DNA of 42,348 nucleotides from Firm-04 sp946413695 (GTDB lineage: Bacteria; Bacillota; Clostridia; Oscillospirales; Ruminococcaceae), in the NCBI GenBank assembly GCA_946413695.1, contig CAMKLV010000026.1:1-42348 (forward strand), written 5' to 3'. The notes under the pieces were generated by a model that saw only the letters and a list, made by a program, of their open reading frames with translations, was not told the DNA's origin and made no database searches. Shown here piece by piece: positions 17,577 to 24,383 of the stretch. Each line of letters opens with the position of its first letter. Position 1 is the stretch's first letter. Position numbers and translations under genes: made by a program.

Positions 17577-17738
17577 TCACGCCTTCCTGGACAGCGTGAA
17601 TGCGCTGTAGCCAAAGAGTGCGCACATCGCAAGCGAGATCAGCCCCGGAACGAGCTGGTGCTTGAGCAGTGCGACCACACCGGCGATCAGCCAGATGACA
17701 GCGAAAATTGCTCTGAGGATCATATGTCTGTTTTTCAT
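17577..17738 (-). CDS. Small membrane protein preceding the ABC genes (53 aa)
   Basis: A 53-residue protein starting MKNRHMILRAIFAVIW and ending FTLSRKA, with two hydrophobic segments (about 8-24 and 30-47) and basic ends. Translation is supported by AAGGAG seven bases before the ATG, a strong promoter upstream and tight spacing (eight bases) to the ATPase gene. No family is recognised. It may be a small subunit, assembly factor or immunity-type partner of the exporter, which is inference from position only. Confidence 0.65.
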   Translation of the reverse strand: MKNRHMILRAIFAVIWLIAGVVALLKHQLVPGLISLAMCALFGYSAFTLSRKA

Positions 17739-17811
17739 GTAGATACTCCTTTTTCGGTGGATGTTGATTCAGATGATGTTGCGCCGGATTGGAACAAATC
17801 AGCCGCATAAT

Positions 17812-17840
17812 ATTATACCGCAATTGTCAAAGCATGTCAA
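17812..17840 (-). promoter_or_regulatory. Promoter of the ABC operon
   Basis: On the minus strand, TTGACA (17840-17835), a 17-bp spacer and TATAAT (17817-17812): a perfect consensus. The leader to the 53-residue gene is about 65 bases. Confidence 0.85.
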
Positions 17841-18031
17841 TTCTTCCGCGTAATTCTTCAGGAATTATTCAGCATTTCTGTGTTTAGATTTTAACAATGC
17901 AACGCTGATATGACTGTTTCATTCTCCGGAATCGCAATTTATCCGCATCTGCTGTTTTCCATCTTCCCGAACACCGGAACATACTGCAGCGACATATGGG
18001 AATTACGTAAATACCGGGCTGTAAAACACAC

Positions 18032-18080
18032 GCAGCGCCCCGCGGGGCGCTGCTGCTTTTTATCGTAGATTCGTTTGTTT
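18032..18080. repeat. 49-bp palindrome-bearing repeat; also the zinc operon terminator
   Basis: A perfect 22-bp palindrome (18032-18053, core CCCCGCGGGG) followed by an AT-rich arm to 18080. The same 49 bp occurs inverted at 42244-42292 with two differences in the arm. Read on the minus strand it follows the last lipoprotein gene and is trailed by GTGTGTTTTA, so it can act as the zinc operon terminator. It lies in the 359-bp gap 17824-18182, which otherwise holds only the ABC operon promoter; the rest shows nothing I can name. Confidence 0.7.
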
Positions 18081-18182
18081 ATATCATCTGTCTTCACGGA
18101 ACTGGTTCAGCCGTGATTTATATTTCGTCCGGCACGGGGGCACTGTGTTATCCCTTTCGTAAGAAACCATGTCAAATCCGGA

Positions 18183-18608
18183 TCATTCCCGCTTTTCCAG
18201 CAGACTGACCTTCAATACGATATAATCGCCCCTGACGCCGTGCTGAGAGCGCATCTGCTTTTCAAGCGTCCCTTCAACGGTTACCTTATCGTTATCTGCA
18301 AAGCCACTGTAATCATCCCGGTCCAGTTCTAGTCCGATCCCCTGACCGGTGGCTGATGATCTGGCATAGATGGAATAAAACTTGCTGCCGTTGTCATCTG
18401 TTGAGGGATAAAGTGTGCCGACCATGTGGTATTGTTTGCCGAGATACGCATCCGGATCGGCGTAGATATCCGTGATCGTATCGTAGAGCGAGACGCTTTT
18501 TACATAGATCATTTCCGGCTCTGAATCGCTGCTGACCGGAGCGCCGCAGCCGTTCAGCAGCAGCATCCCGCAAATAGTCAGAGCCAATACATGCATATTC
18601 AGTTTCAT
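18183..18608 (-). CDS. Small lipoprotein 3 of the zinc operon (OB-fold, DUF1980-like)
   Basis: A 141-residue lipoprotein with lipobox LLNGC, then one domain: YDTITDIYADPDAYLGKQYHMVGTL, a middle strand set and VTVEGTLEK...YIVLKVSLLEK. This strand order resembles OB-fold domains such as DUF1980 and tRNA_anti-like. It is clearly related to the two lipoproteins upstream but has lost the Cys-Cys pair: its equivalent segment reads RSSATGQGIGLEL. ATG 18608 lies six bases after AAGGAG; a GTG at 18614 is too close. It is the last gene of the zinc operon. A zinc-linked role is inferred from context. Confidence 0.7.
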   Translation of the reverse strand: MKLNMHVLALTICGMLLLNGCGAPVSSDSEPEMIYVKSVSLYDTITDIYADPDAYLGKQYHMVGTLYPSTDDNGSKFYSIYARSSATGQGIGLELDRDDYSGFADNDKVTVEGTLEKQMRSQHGVRGDYIVLKVSLLEKRE

Positions 18609-18631
18609 ACACACTCCTTATTCCCAACGGC

Positions 18632-19192
18632 TTATTCAATCACCGCATCTTTCAGCTGCACATACGAGCCATATGCATCCTCATAGGTATTGAACACGCC
18701 GTGAACGGTGATCTCCGAGCCAAGCTCCGGATAATCGTCCGGATAGGTATGCTCTCCTGCCAGCTCAAACTCTATGCCCTGCGCACAGCACGCGGTCGCA
18801 TCCGAAATCAGAATCGCAAAATATTCCTGATTCGTCTGCGGATCAATATAATAATCAAAAACGCCCTTTGCCCGAATCATCTGACCGGTATAATCCTTCT
18901 CACCGTAGACAAGATCATAGACCTGCGCATAGACCATATTGCTGTTCAGTTTGGTCAGGTCTACATCATATTCGCCGTTTGAACTATCCGGAATGCCAAG
19001 ACGGTTCCGGACAGCCGTGGTCTGTGCAGCCTCCGGCTCCGATACTCCGGCATCTGCCGCCGTTGTCTGCGGCGCGTCGGTCTGTGCCGCATCGGTCTGT
19101 GATGCTGTCAGATTGTCAATCGCTGCGGTATTTGTGCTGCCGCAGCCGGTCAGCAGCAGTCCGCAGCACAGCAGACATACAATTCGCTTCAT
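18632..19192 (-). CDS. Small lipoprotein 2 of the zinc operon (OB-fold, DUF1980-like)
   Basis: A 186-residue lipoprotein: lipobox LLTGC, a Thr/Ala/Gln-rich linker (about 20-70), then one domain (about 75-186) that begins LNSNMVYAQVYDLVYGEKDY and ends HGVFNTYEDAYGSYVQLKDA. The centre carries DATACCAQGIEFEL, where the adjacent cysteines recall the CC-AD motif that I remember from DUF1980 (YcgQ, TIGR03943) proteins. It starts 23 bases after the previous lipoprotein gene, with GGAGGGG before the ATG. A zinc-binding or zinc-transfer role outside the membrane is a hypothesis from motif and operon. Confidence 0.75.
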   Translation of the reverse strand: MKRIVCLLCCGLLLTGCGSTNTAAIDNLTASQTDAAQTDAPQTTAADAGVSEPEAAQTTAVRNRLGIPDSSNGEYDVDLTKLNSNMVYAQVYDLVYGEKDYTGQMIRAKGVFDYYIDPQTNQEYFAILISDATACCAQGIEFELAGEHTYPDDYPELGSEITVHGVFNTYEDAYGSYVQLKDAVIE

Positions 19193-19215
19193 AGATCTAC
19201 CCCTCCGTTTTTGAT

Positions 19216-19602
19216 TCAGATTCGTTCTGTCTGATTCAGACAGCAGAAATCAACACCATAGGATTGAAATGTGCCGAACACACCCTTGACCGCAATCTCC
19301 GAGAAGTTTTCAATGCCGTCAAATGCAGATTCATCCGCCGGAAAGATCGTGATTTCCGCGGCACAGCAGGCCTGTTCGTCCAGAACACGTATGATCGCAT
19401 TATGACTGCCCTTATAATATTCGCCGCAGAGCAGCACAGTCTGTCCGAGATAGGAGTCCGGCTCATAGAGCATCTGGTTTACCTGACTGTACTGCATTGT
19501 TTGATTGAGCGCTGTCAGATCCAGCACCGAATCCTCTGCCGGATTCCCGCAGGCAGTCAGCAGCAGCATCACTGAGAACGCTGCCGAAATTTTGCACTTC
19601 AT
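19216..19602 (-). CDS. Small lipoprotein 1 of the zinc operon (OB-fold, DUF1980-like)
   Basis: A 128-residue lipoprotein with lipobox LLTAC, then LNQTMQYSQVNQMLYEPDSY, DEQACCAAEITIFPADES and VKGVFGTFQSYGVDFCCL. It is a paralogue of the next two genes and has two Cys-Cys pairs. The start at 19602 overlaps the znuB stop by four bases (ATGA), which ties it to the zinc permease. A longer in-frame option is open upstream but only inside znuB. Its product would face the outside near the permease; zinc handling is inferred. Confidence 0.75.
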   Translation of the reverse strand: MKCKISAAFSVMLLLTACGNPAEDSVLDLTALNQTMQYSQVNQMLYEPDSYLGQTVLLCGEYYKGSHNAIIRVLDEQACCAAEITIFPADESAFDGIENFSEIAVKGVFGTFQSYGVDFCCLNQTERI

Positions 19603-20453
19603 CTGCGCACCTTCCCCATGACAGCGGAGATGCCGCAGAAGATCAGAAATACCGCAATATCCGCCGTGACAATCGTCGAACCGACGGGCGTGGAGAACAG
19701 AATCGACAGTATAATCCCGATTGCCGCACACAGCACCGAGATCACCGCCGAACAGAGTATCACCCCGCGGAAGCTCCGGAATACACGCATCGCAGAGAGC
19801 GCCGGAAAGATTATGAGCGCGGAGATCAGCAGTGAACCGACCAGATTCATCGCAAGAACAATAATCGTTGCGGTAATCATCGCAATGATGAGATTGTATG
19901 CATTTGCATTGACGCCGGATGCCTTGCAGAAGCTCTCATCAAAGGTCACGGCGAAAATTTTGTTGTAAAACAGCAGGAACACTGCAATCACAATCACCGC
20001 CATGATGACGCAGAGTGTCACATCCGATTTTTTCAGTGTGAGAATGGATGTGGAGCCGAACAGCGTGCTGCATACATCGCCCGTGATATTTGCAGAGGAC
20101 GGAAACAGGTTCATCAGCATATAGCCGATTGCCAGTGCACCGACGGAGATCATCGCAATCGCCGCATCTCCTTTGATTTTCGTATTCTGTCCGGTGCGCA
20201 GCAGCAGGATTGCCGAGAGCAGCGTGACCGGCAGAATGATCACCATTTTGTTCGTCAGACCGGTGATCGTTGCGACTGCCATCGCGCCGAATGCGACATG
20301 GGAAAGACCGTCGCCGATGAACGAAAACCGCTTCAGCACGAGCGTCACGCCGAGCAGCGAGGAACAGAGCGCAATCAGCAGCCCGACCGCAAACGCATAC
20401 CGCACAAACGGATATTTGACAAAATAATCCACTAAGGTTTGCAGCTCATTCAT
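19599..20453 (-). CDS. znuB: Zinc ABC transporter permease ZnuB
   Basis: A 284-residue ABC-3 family permease with about eight membrane helices. Family features are GVTLVLKRFSFIGDGLSHVAF near residue 38 (the cytoplasmic ATPase-contact loop) and VGSLLISALIIFPALSA near 210. Hydrophobicity, length and neighbours (znuC and znuA) fit zinc or manganese import; zinc is preferred because of the His-rich binding protein and the COG0523 GTPase. AGGAGGT precedes ATG 20453. The gene overlaps znuC by eight bases and lipoprotein 1 by four. Confidence 0.92.
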   Translation of the reverse strand: MNELQTLVDYFVKYPFVRYAFAVGLLIALCSSLLGVTLVLKRFSFIGDGLSHVAFGAMAVATITGLTNKMVIILPVTLLSAILLLRTGQNTKIKGDAAIAMISVGALAIGYMLMNLFPSSANITGDVCSTLFGSTSILTLKKSDVTLCVIMAVIVIAVFLLFYNKIFAVTFDESFCKASGVNANAYNLIIAMITATIIVLAMNLVGSLLISALIIFPALSAMRVFRSFRGVILCSAVISVLCAAIGIILSILFSTPVGSTIVTADIAVFLIFCGISAVMGKVRR

Positions 20454-21153
20454 CTTCCGCACCTCCTGCCGCTAAAAATGCTCTGCCGGTTTCGCTCTCG
20501 CGGTATTCCGCTGCCGTGCCGAAAAAGCGCTGTGTCTGTCCGCCGATGTGGAGAATATGCGAGGCATATCGCACCGCCGCGTGAACATCATGCGAGACCA
20601 TGATAATTGTGACACCGCTGCGGTTGAGTTTTGCGATCAGTTCGTAGAGGTCGATCTGCGCTTTCGGGTCAAGCCCCGTAACCGGTTCATCAAGCAGCAG
20701 CATCGAATCCGCCGCACAGAGCGCCCGTGCCAGCAATACCCGCTGCTGCTGTCCGCCGGAAAGCTCCCGGTAGCAGCGCCGCGCAAGCGCTGTGATGCCG
20801 AGCCGCTCCATATTCTGCTCTGCACGGTCGCGCTCCGCTTTTGTGTAGAACGGGCGGAATCCGCATTTACCGAGGCAGCCGGAGCGGACAATCTCGCGCA
20901 CCGATGCCGGAAAATCCTTCTGCACAACCGTCTGCTGCGGCAGATAGCCGATGCCTTCCGCATTCCGCGTGATGCTGCCGCTCTGCGCCGGATGCAGCCC
21001 GAGCAGCGCCTTGACAAGCGTGCTCTTGCCCGAACCGTTTTCACCGAGAATACAGAGGTAATCGCCGCGGTGAACCGTGAAATTCAGTCCCTCCGCGACC
21101 GTACCCGTTTCATAGCCGAGCGAAACCCTTTCGCAGACGATCTCTGCGCCCAT
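20446..21153 (-). CDS. znuC: Zinc ABC transporter ATPase ZnuC
   Basis: A 235-residue ATPase with Walker A GENGSGKST (about 36-44), the glutamine-containing GYLPQQT loop, signature LSGGQQQR, Walker B SMLLLDEP and VSHDVHA. These are standard for the metal-chelate ABC-3 systems. ATG 21153 is nine bases from AAGGGG; an ATG at 21159 is too close to it. The 236 bases between the upstream GTPase gene and this start are occupied by a hairpin-rich repeat, the only large gap between zinc operon genes other than the znuA leader. Confidence 0.93.
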   Translation of the reverse strand: MGAEIVCERVSLGYETGTVAEGLNFTVHRGDYLCILGENGSGKSTLVKALLGLHPAQSGSITRNAEGIGYLPQQTVVQKDFPASVREIVRSGCLGKCGFRPFYTKAERDRAEQNMERLGITALARRCYRELSGGQQQRVLLARALCAADSMLLLDEPVTGLDPKAQIDLYELIAKLNRSGVTIIMVSHDVHAAVRYASHILHIGGQTQRFFGTAAEYRESETGRAFLAAGGAEDE

Positions 21154-21174
21154 TTTCATCTTCCCCTTTATTTG

Positions 21175-21380
21175 GTGTCTCCGACGGATTGATAATGGGG
21201 ACTCCGTCCCCAACCCCCTGCTTAAGAGCTACCAGCCCTTAAGAATCCCATTTTAAGATGCGATAAAAGAACGTACTTACTGCCATTTTCTAAAAAGCGG
21301 GATTCCAAAGGGGCAGTGTCCCTTTGGCGAGGTTTGGAGCGGAGCTCCATTATGAATCATCGCGAAGCGATACTATATTC
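21175..21380. repeat. Hairpin-rich repeat inside the zinc operon
   Basis: A non-coding block between the GTPase gene and znuC, built from short perfect hairpins: GGGGAC/GTCCCC (21197-21211), a CTTAAG pair (21221-21226 and 21238-21243), CCAAAGGG/CCCTTTGG (21305-21327), GGAGC/GCTCC (21336-21348) and ATCGC/GCGAT (21359-21371). A longer pairing GAATCCC/GGGATTC joins 21243-21249 to 21299-21305. The first 16 bases (21175-21190) recur exactly at 42309-42324, again followed by a small hairpin of different sequence. It looks like a dispersed intergenic or MITE-like element; the ends are approximate. Confidence 0.6.
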
Positions 21381-21389
21381 AGCGGTTTC

Positions 21390-22508
21390 TTAAGTATCAA
21401 GACAACCCGCAAGCTGCCCGACAATTTCCGCCTTCTGATAGCCCTTGCCGATAAACACAAGCTGATTGATGCGGTCGCCGTAGGTTTTATCCCAGTCATC
21501 CTGAATCTCCGGAAACTCCGACAGGATCAGGTCGAGATCCTCCTTCGGTGTCGCTGCCATCCATTCGGAAAGCTCGGTGATGCTTGCATTTCGTCCTGCC
21601 TGCTCAAAGAGCTGGATGTGCTTGTCATCATCAGAGAACCAGACATAGCCCTTTGTGCGGATCAGCGCTTTCGGGTAATGCTCCACGAGATCGGTAAAGC
21701 GCTCGCGGTTGAACGGGCGGCGTTCCTCATAGACAAAAGAGGTGATGCCGTATTCATCCATGCAGGCTTCCTTTGCTTCCGGCTCATTGCTGTTCAGCGC
21801 ACGCTGCACCGACGAGGACGCAAGCACCTCGTCATAATCAAAAGCTTCGCCGTCCAGAATCACAGCCGGATCCACATTTCCGTGCACACAGGGAATCATC
21901 TCCGCATGGCTCTGGAAATCGCGCAGCGCCGTTTTCACCTCGTCAAGCTGTGATTCCGTCAGCAGATCGCTCTTGTTCAGCAGAATCAGATTGCAGAATT
22001 CGATCTGGTCGATAATCAGGTTGATGACATCGCCGTCCTCTGCTTCCGTCTCCGATTGCAGATCGTGCAGATATTCACGGTAAATGCGGTCTGCATCCAC
22101 AACCGAAACAATCGAGCTGAGGTAGACATTCGTCTCCGGCTTTTCGTCCTCATAGTTGAGGAACGATGCGGCAATCGCGGACGGCTCGCTGATGCCGGAT
22201 GCTTCGACAAAGACCGCTTCAATATCCGGTTCATTGGAAATGCGCTCGATCTCCGCGATGAACTCCTCGCGCAGCGTGCAGCAGATGCAGCCGTTCTGCA
22301 GCTCCACCATTTCCACCTGCGCGACCTTGTTTCCGGTTTTGCCGAGCAGCCCCGCATCAATATTGATGCTGCCCATATCGTTGACAATCAGCGCGATTTT
22401 CCGCTGCTCCTGCGAAAGAAGATGCTGCATCAGCGTGGTTTTGCCCGAGCCGAGATAGCCGGTAATCAGAATCACGGGCTTTTTGCCCTCTCTCCAATCC
22501 GTGCTCAC
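21390..22508 (-). CDS. COG0523 GTPase (CobW/ZNG1-type zinc metallochaperone)
   Basis: A 372-residue G3E-family GTPase that probably delivers zinc to client proteins under zinc limitation. Walker A is GYLGSGKTT (about 17-25), the metal-binding GCICC motif has C74, C76 and C77, the switch region is VFVEASGISEPSA and the guanine-specificity motif is LNKSDL. A CobW_C domain follows (about 245-355). The GTG start at 22508 has AAAGGAG seven bases upstream and overlaps the znuA stop (GTGA). The position between znuA and znuC fits the zinc-linked COG0523 subfamily. Cobalamin synthesis is unlikely: no cob genes are near. Confidence 0.88.
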   Translation of the reverse strand: MSTDWREGKKPVILITGYLGSGKTTLMQHLLSQEQRKIALIVNDMGSINIDAGLLGKTGNKVAQVEMVELQNGCICCTLREEFIAEIERISNEPDIEAVFVEASGISEPSAIAASFLNYEDEKPETNVYLSSIVSVVDADRIYREYLHDLQSETEAEDGDVINLIIDQIEFCNLILLNKSDLLTESQLDEVKTALRDFQSHAEMIPCVHGNVDPAVILDGEAFDYDEVLASSSVQRALNSNEPEAKEACMDEYGITSFVYEERRPFNRERFTDLVEHYPKALIRTKGYVWFSDDDKHIQLFEQAGRNASITELSEWMAATPKEDLDLILSEFPEIQDDWDKTYGDRINQLVFIGKGYQKAEIVGQLAGCLDT

Positions 22509-23611
22509 TGCAATGCTCCTTTCAGCGTATCGTAGTTTGCCTGCATCAGAGAAAGATAGGTCGCGCCGCTGCTGACCTGATCTTTTGTCACAGATTGCAG
22601 CGAGTTCATTTCTGCAATGTTCTGATTCTTCGCTTTGGTATTGTCAATGATCGTCTGCGCGATCTTGTGATCGGAATTTTCGATCGTGAAGATTGTGCCG
22701 CAGCCGAGTTCGTCCGTTTTTTCCGCGAGGAATACGATGGTATCGAAGCTTGCCTCGGTCTCTGCAGAGCAGCCGACGAATGCAGCGAAGTAATCCAAAC
22801 CGTAGTCATCGACAAAATAGCGGAACGGGAACCGGTCGCCGAACACCAGCGTTTTCTGCGATGCACCGTCAACCAGCGCTTTGAAGTCGCCGTCGAGCTT
22901 GTCAAGCTGTGCGGTGTAGGCATCGAGATTTGCCTTGTAATCGTCCTTGTTTGCGCTGTCGAGAATGCTCAGTCTGTCGGCGATCTCCGTGCAGAGCGTC
23001 TTTGCATTTTTCAGCGAGAGCCAGACGTGCTCGTCATATTCGACCTCGCCTTCCTCGTGTTCATGGTCGTGGTTGTGTTCATCTTCTTCATGCTCATGGT
23101 CATGATCTTCGTCCTCATGATCGTGCTCGTCTTCCTCATGCCCGTGCTCGTGGTCATGGTCATGCTCCATGCCCTCTTTGACTTCTTCCTCTTTTGCGGC
23201 ATCGCCCATGACTTCCATCAGGTTGATGACCTGCATATTGGGATTGACAGCTTCGGCAAGTGCATCCGCAACCCACTCGTCCGATTCGCCGCCGACATAC
23301 ACAAAGAGGTCGCAGTCCGCGATCTTCGCCATGTCCATTGCGGTCGGCTGATAGCTGTGCAGATCCATACCGGAATCGAGCAGATAGGTAATCTCCGCGT
23401 GGGATGCATGATCGCCGAGAATCTGCTTCACCCAGTCATACTCCGGAAAGATCGTGCAGACAATGCTGAGCTGCTCCCCTGTGACAGAATCGTTTTGGGA
23501 TTCTGTCACGCTGCTTTCTGCCGTTTCCTGCTGTGAGCTGCTCTCGCCGCAGGCGGTCACGCCGAGCAGAATTGCTGCTGCGGCTGTATATGCGATTGTT
23601 TTTTTGAACAT
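22505..23611 (-). CDS. znuA: Zinc-binding lipoprotein ZnuA/AdcA type
   Basis: A 368-residue substrate-binding lipoprotein (cluster A-I, TroA fold). The lipobox is VTAC (Cys21). A His/Asp/Glu-rich loop (about 149-187) is typical of zinc rather than manganese binders. Candidate ligands are H85 (MDLHSYQPT) and H195 (YDEHVWLS); the usual third-ligand segment reads FGDRFPFRYFVDDYG with no His at the expected place, a variant I associate with Clostridia. ATG 23611 has GGAGG eight bases upstream. The frame is open another 42 codons upstream, but that part lacks signal peptide character. It overlaps the GTPase gene by four bases. Confidence 0.92.
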   Translation of the reverse strand: MFKKTIAYTAAAAILLGVTACGESSSQQETAESSVTESQNDSVTGEQLSIVCTIFPEYDWVKQILGDHASHAEITYLLDSGMDLHSYQPTAMDMAKIADCDLFVYVGGESDEWVADALAEAVNPNMQVINLMEVMGDAAKEEEVKEGMEHDHDHEHGHEEDEHDHEDEDHDHEHEEDEHNHDHEHEEGEVEYDEHVWLSLKNAKTLCTEIADRLSILDSANKDDYKANLDAYTAQLDKLDGDFKALVDGASQKTLVFGDRFPFRYFVDDYGLDYFAAFVGCSAETEASFDTIVFLAEKTDELGCGTIFTIENSDHKIAQTIIDNTKAKNQNIAEMNSLQSVTKDQVSSGATYLSLMQANYDTLKGALQ

Positions 23612-23744
23612 AAAAATAGCCTCCGAATCCAATATTGGCGCACAAAGCGCAGGGCTGCCGTTGATCCGGCACCCGATGCACAGAAAAAGGGTATACTTCA
23701 CCCCTAAACAGGCAGAGTAACCCTCTCGTTTTTGCATCCAATAT
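23612..23744 (-). other. znuA leader with 10-bp direct repeats
   Basis: A 133-bp gap between the 98-residue protein gene and znuA. ATCCAATATT occurs at 23627-23636, inside the palindrome CCAATATTGG (23629-23638), and again at 23736-23745; the copies are 99 bp apart. No promoter or known riboswitch is recognised. A GCCG/CGGC hairpin lies between. Confidence 0.4.
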
Positions 23745-24041
23745 TTAATCCAGAAGCTTGACCTTCAATGTAATCGGGGTATGACTGCTGACAGTGCGAA
23801 CCGCAGAGACAGGCAGCGATACCGCCGTGAACATGATGCAAAGCAGCATAAGAAGCGCGGAAACAGCCGTTCCGAGCGCACGCACGCGCGCATCGCACTG
23901 CTCCAGCACCATGCAGACCGCACAGCTTTCGCCGACGCAGTCATGCTGTGTATGCTCCGCAATGAAGAGGACCGAGCCGAGCACGGAAATGCAGAGCAGA
24001 ATTGTCATCAGAACTGCAATCAGTCCGCTGTGCTTTTTCAT
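23745..24041 (-). CDS. 98-residue membrane protein with His/Cys cluster, first gene of the zinc operon
   Basis: A 98-residue protein with two hydrophobic helices (about 6-28 and 53-77). The loop between holds H30, H33, C35, C40, C43 and C49 (AEHTQHDCVGESCAVCMVLE), a plausible external metal site. A short tail (THE region after residue 80) has one more His. It is the promoter-proximal gene of the zinc operon, with GAGGGGGC before its ATG. No Pfam family is recalled for certain; I remember similar unnamed proteins near Clostridia zinc transporters. A zinc capture or sensing role is inferred from residues and position. Confidence 0.75.
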   Translation of the reverse strand: MKKHSGLIAVLMTILLCISVLGSVLFIAEHTQHDCVGESCAVCMVLEQCDARVRALGTAVSALLMLLCIMFTAVSLPVSAVRTVSSHTPITLKVKLLD

Positions 24042-24061
24042 GCCGACGCCCCCTCACAAAT

Positions 24062-24076
24062 TGATACTGTGTATCA
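24062..24076 (-). promoter_or_regulatory. Fur/Zur-type 7-1-7 operator candidate
   Basis: TGATACTGTGTATCA reads as two seven-base arms around one base, with one arm mismatch, like Fur-family boxes. It lies 18 bp past the -10 box of the zinc operon promoter, in the early transcribed region, where a repressor would block transcription. No Zur gene is in the window. Confidence 0.55.
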
Positions 24077-24093
24077 TTTTCACATTCAATACT

Positions 24094-24122
24094 ATTCTAC
24101 GTTTTTTCCCGGGATTTGTCAA
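24094..24122 (-). promoter_or_regulatory. Zinc operon promoter
   Basis: On the minus strand, TTGACA (24122-24117), a 17-bp spacer and TAGAAT (24099-24094). It is the only strong promoter seen before the eight collinear genes. Confidence 0.8.
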
Positions 24123-24314
24123 TGCTGACGCACACTCTTTCTGCGTTTTGTCTAAGCTTTTTGAAATAACCGGTTTGCTTTTTGTGCTTGCGGTCGAAAT
24201 CAGGATCAGCAGACCGATTCGGCGGCAGGAAAACCGCTGTTGTGTGCACAGTCAGACAGCAAATTGGTTATATGGTTTGAACCTTTGGGTTATAGCCTGC
24301 GATGCGATACCTCA

Positions 24315-24346
24315 AAGAAAGACGGCTCAGTGTTCTCTGAGCCGTC
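24315..24346 (-). terminator. Terminator of the second sigma operon
   Basis: A 10-bp perfect stem, GACGGCTCAG (24321-24330) with CTGAGCCGTC (24337-24346), followed on the minus strand by TTTCTTTG. Bases 24123-24314 hold no gene that I can support. Confidence 0.8.
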
Positions 24347-24383
24347 AGTTTCAATCTATACAAGCGCTTCAATCAAATATTCC

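Noticed and set aside
16849..17823. Longer ABC ATPase starting at 17823
   Set aside because: The extra 85 residues lack family character, include the promoter and overlap the 53-residue gene in another frame.
23003..23170. Low-complexity GA/TC-rich tract resembling a microsatellite
   Set aside because: Codes for the His/Asp/Glu-rich metal loop of ZnuA, a normal family feature.
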